A stretch of 33,220 nucleotides of DNA, from contig JAMXLO010000017.1 in NCBI GenBank assembly GCA_024280945.1, positions 1 through 33,220 on the forward strand, read 5' to 3'. Made by a program: the position numbers and the translations under genes. The DNA comes from Acetobacteraceae bacterium. Its GTDB lineage: Bacteria; Pseudomonadota; Alphaproteobacteria; Acetobacterales; Acetobacteraceae. Shown here one piece after another: positions 31,994 through 33,220 of this stretch (its first letter is position 1; each line of letters begins with the position of its first letter). Under the pieces are notes generated by a model, which searched no databases, was not told the origin of the DNA, and was given only the letters and a program-made list of their open reading frames with translations.

Positions 31994-32440
31994 ATGCGTG
32001 GTACAGTCTTCGAACTGCCGCACGCCGCCCCGCGAGTACGCGAGCACATTGCCGCGACCGAGCTCACGTTACGCTGCGAGGTGATTATGGGTGACGCACT
32101 CGTCGGAGTGCCTGAGGGCGCTGATGCCTACATGCTCAAAAGTGTCATTCATGGCCGGGATGACCATGCGGCTTCGACCATCCTGCGCAACTGCCGCGAC
32201 GCAATGCAGAGCCATGCCAAGCTGCTGTTGATTGAACGACTGCTTCCAGAACAGATCGATCCAGATGACCTTCGGAACCGCTCATTCTTCATGTCTGACA
32301 TGAACATGATGCTCAGTCCTGGTGGACGTGAACGCACCGAGACGGAATACCGCTGCTTGCTTTCTAATGCCGGCCTACGCCTTAACTGTATCATCCGTAC
32401 GCCAAGCTTGTCCGCAATCATTGAAGCGGATCCTGCGTGA
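31994..32440 (+). pseudogene. O-methyltransferase (methyltransf_2), C-terminal fragment
   Basis: From RGTVFELPHAAPRVREHIAA on, the sequence matches the back half of an S-adenosylmethionine-dependent O-methyltransferase. Landmarks are GDALVGVPEGADAYMLKSVI followed by the catalytic-His-like region HGRDDHAASTILRNC. The substrate-side part then reads LLLIERLLPEQIDPDD, and the fragment ends with PGGRERTETEYRCLLSNAGL. The dimerisation domain and the Gly-rich cofactor loop are absent. The frame is open for 63 more codons upstream (from 31805), but that part is unrelated to the family. It is probably a truncated relic. Confidence 0.8.
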
Positions 32441-32946
32441 CAGCTGCCGCGGCCAACCCGCGAGTTGCCATTACAGCCTTCCTTGACGGTGCCCATAATT
32501 GTCATCAGGCGGTTAGGCGCTTCTAAGTCTGGTGCAAAAGGCCGCCTAGCCCCGCACCCGCGCGGTCCGGTTGGCTCGATCCCGGTGTCTCCTCGACCAG
32601 CCTCTCGGCCCGCAACCAGACGGACGGTTCCCCACCCAGTGCAGCCGAACGGCTAGAACAGCGGGATGTCCGCTCTCGAGGAGCGTCGTAGTTTGATCGA
32701 ACGGCAGTTGTGGGCGCCAAGCAGCAAAGCCGGAGTTCTCTGCAAGGAGCTTCTACAACGCTCTTGTCGCTCGAGCTCCTAGCAACGGCTGAACCCGGCC
32801 TGCCAAAGTGGCCAATCCCGCACCGCGTATTCGCTTGGCAAGTGGGGAGCGCGAGGTCATGCTGCGCTCATCTGGCCTGCGTTCCGCGAGGTCGGGAACA
32901 ATAAGCAAGACAATAAGCGGACCGGCAACAGAACAGGGAGCTTCCA
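32441..32946. other. Stretch without a recognisable gene
   Basis: About 500 bases with only short contradictory frames. CTGGTGCAAAA at 32530-32540 resembles the inner part of the IS6 ends at 28904-29743, but no matching second end or transposase is nearby. The last 30 bases hold the ribosome site (GGGAG) for the following gene. Confidence 0.5.
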
Positions 32947-33220
32947 ATGACACGTCTGACGCGACGTACAATCCTTGCCGCCGCACCGGGTGCGCTTGCG
33001 GTTGCAGCGCTGCAGGTCCGAGCGGCCAAGAAATATGGGCCGGGTGTTACCGACACCGAGATCAAGATCGGCAACACCGGTCCCTATAGCGGACCGCTCG
33101 CAAACGGCAGCCCGTTCCCACTGTCGGAGAAAGCCTATTTCGAGATGGTCAACGCCGAGGGTGGCATAAACGGGCGCAAGATCACCTGGATATCCTACGA
33201 TGACGGCTACTCGCCGCCGA
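32947..33220 (+). CDS. Branched-chain amino-acid-type ABC substrate-binding protein, cut by the window edge
   Basis: The first 91 codons of a Peripla_BP_6-type binding protein. A twin-arginine-like signal peptide (MTRLTRRTILAAAPGALAVA) is followed by the mature start GVTDTEIKIGNTGPYSGPLA. Next is YFEMVNAEGGINGRKITWIS, then YDDGYSPP, the typical opening of LivK-like proteins. Such proteins bind amino acids or, in many alphaproteobacteria, aromatic acids and amides. The ATG at 32947 has GGGAG nine bases upstream. The rest lies beyond the right edge, so partners and completeness cannot be judged. Confidence 0.9.
   Translation, partial: MTRLTRRTILAAAPGALAVAALQVRAAKKYGPGVTDTEIKIGNTGPYSGPLANGSPFPLSEKAYFEMVNAEGGINGRKITWISYDDGYSPP

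Noticed and set aside
32530-32540. Orphan IS6-type end (CTGGTGCAAAA)
   Set aside because: Only 11 bases match, with no second end or transposase. It may be chance or a solo relic.
1-33220. CRISPR arrays, tRNA or rRNA genes
   Set aside because: No regularly spaced repeats, tRNA-like cloverleaf sequences or rRNA segments were noticed on either strand by reading; a dedicated scan was not possible.

Overview
The window looks like an accessory, recombination-scarred stretch of a high-GC alphaproteobacterial genome. Acetobacteraceae/Rhodospirillales is my best guess, from overall protein style, the B12-riboswitch-controlled metE, and the DUF3606/DUF6328/SET-type genes. This is inference; there is no rRNA or marker gene here to prove it.

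Left part (1-8080): a decayed IS3-family transposase, then an IS110/IS1111-type element (466-1778) with perfect 15-bp inverted repeats and a dead transposase. Next come a remnant of an Nramp transporter gene and an intact Nramp-like gene. A small decaying operon follows: DUF3606, a protein with two DUF6328 units, a broken inorganic pyrophosphatase and a broken ATP-dependent DNA ligase. An MFS transporter and a chimeric relic ending in half a SET-domain gene complete this part.

Middle (8090-12380): metE on the minus strand behind a clear cobalamin riboswitch and a promoter with an adjoining palindrome. Upstream of it lies a patchwork of IS6, IS91 and tyrosine-recombinase fragments that has cut the front off a lacI-type regulator gene.

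Core (13270-28729): a catabolic cluster of 14 apparently intact genes. It encodes a GMC flavin oxidoreductase, a CUT1-type sugar ABC transporter (binding protein, two permeases, ATPase), two more paralogous binding proteins on the opposite strand, an HpcH/HpaI aldolase and a D-2-hydroxyacid dehydrogenase. It also encodes two amidohydrolase-2 proteins, a Rieske ferredoxin-like protein, a LacI regulator and a Gfo/Idh/MocA dehydrogenase. Five matches to a LacI-type operator (GTAAnCGnTTAC and close variants) lie in front of the transcription units, so the cluster looks like one local LacI regulon. A plausible reading is uptake of a carbohydrate-like compound, oxidation by the GMC and Gfo/Idh enzymes, hydrolysis or decarboxylation by the amidohydrolases, aldol cleavage to a 2-oxoacid, and reduction of that product. 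I cannot name the substrate.

Right part (28904-33220): an IS6-family element whose transposase has a premature TAG, several unrecognised small minus-strand genes, the C-terminal fragment of an O-methyltransferase, and the start of a Tat-exported, branched-chain-amino-acid-type ABC binding protein that runs off the window.
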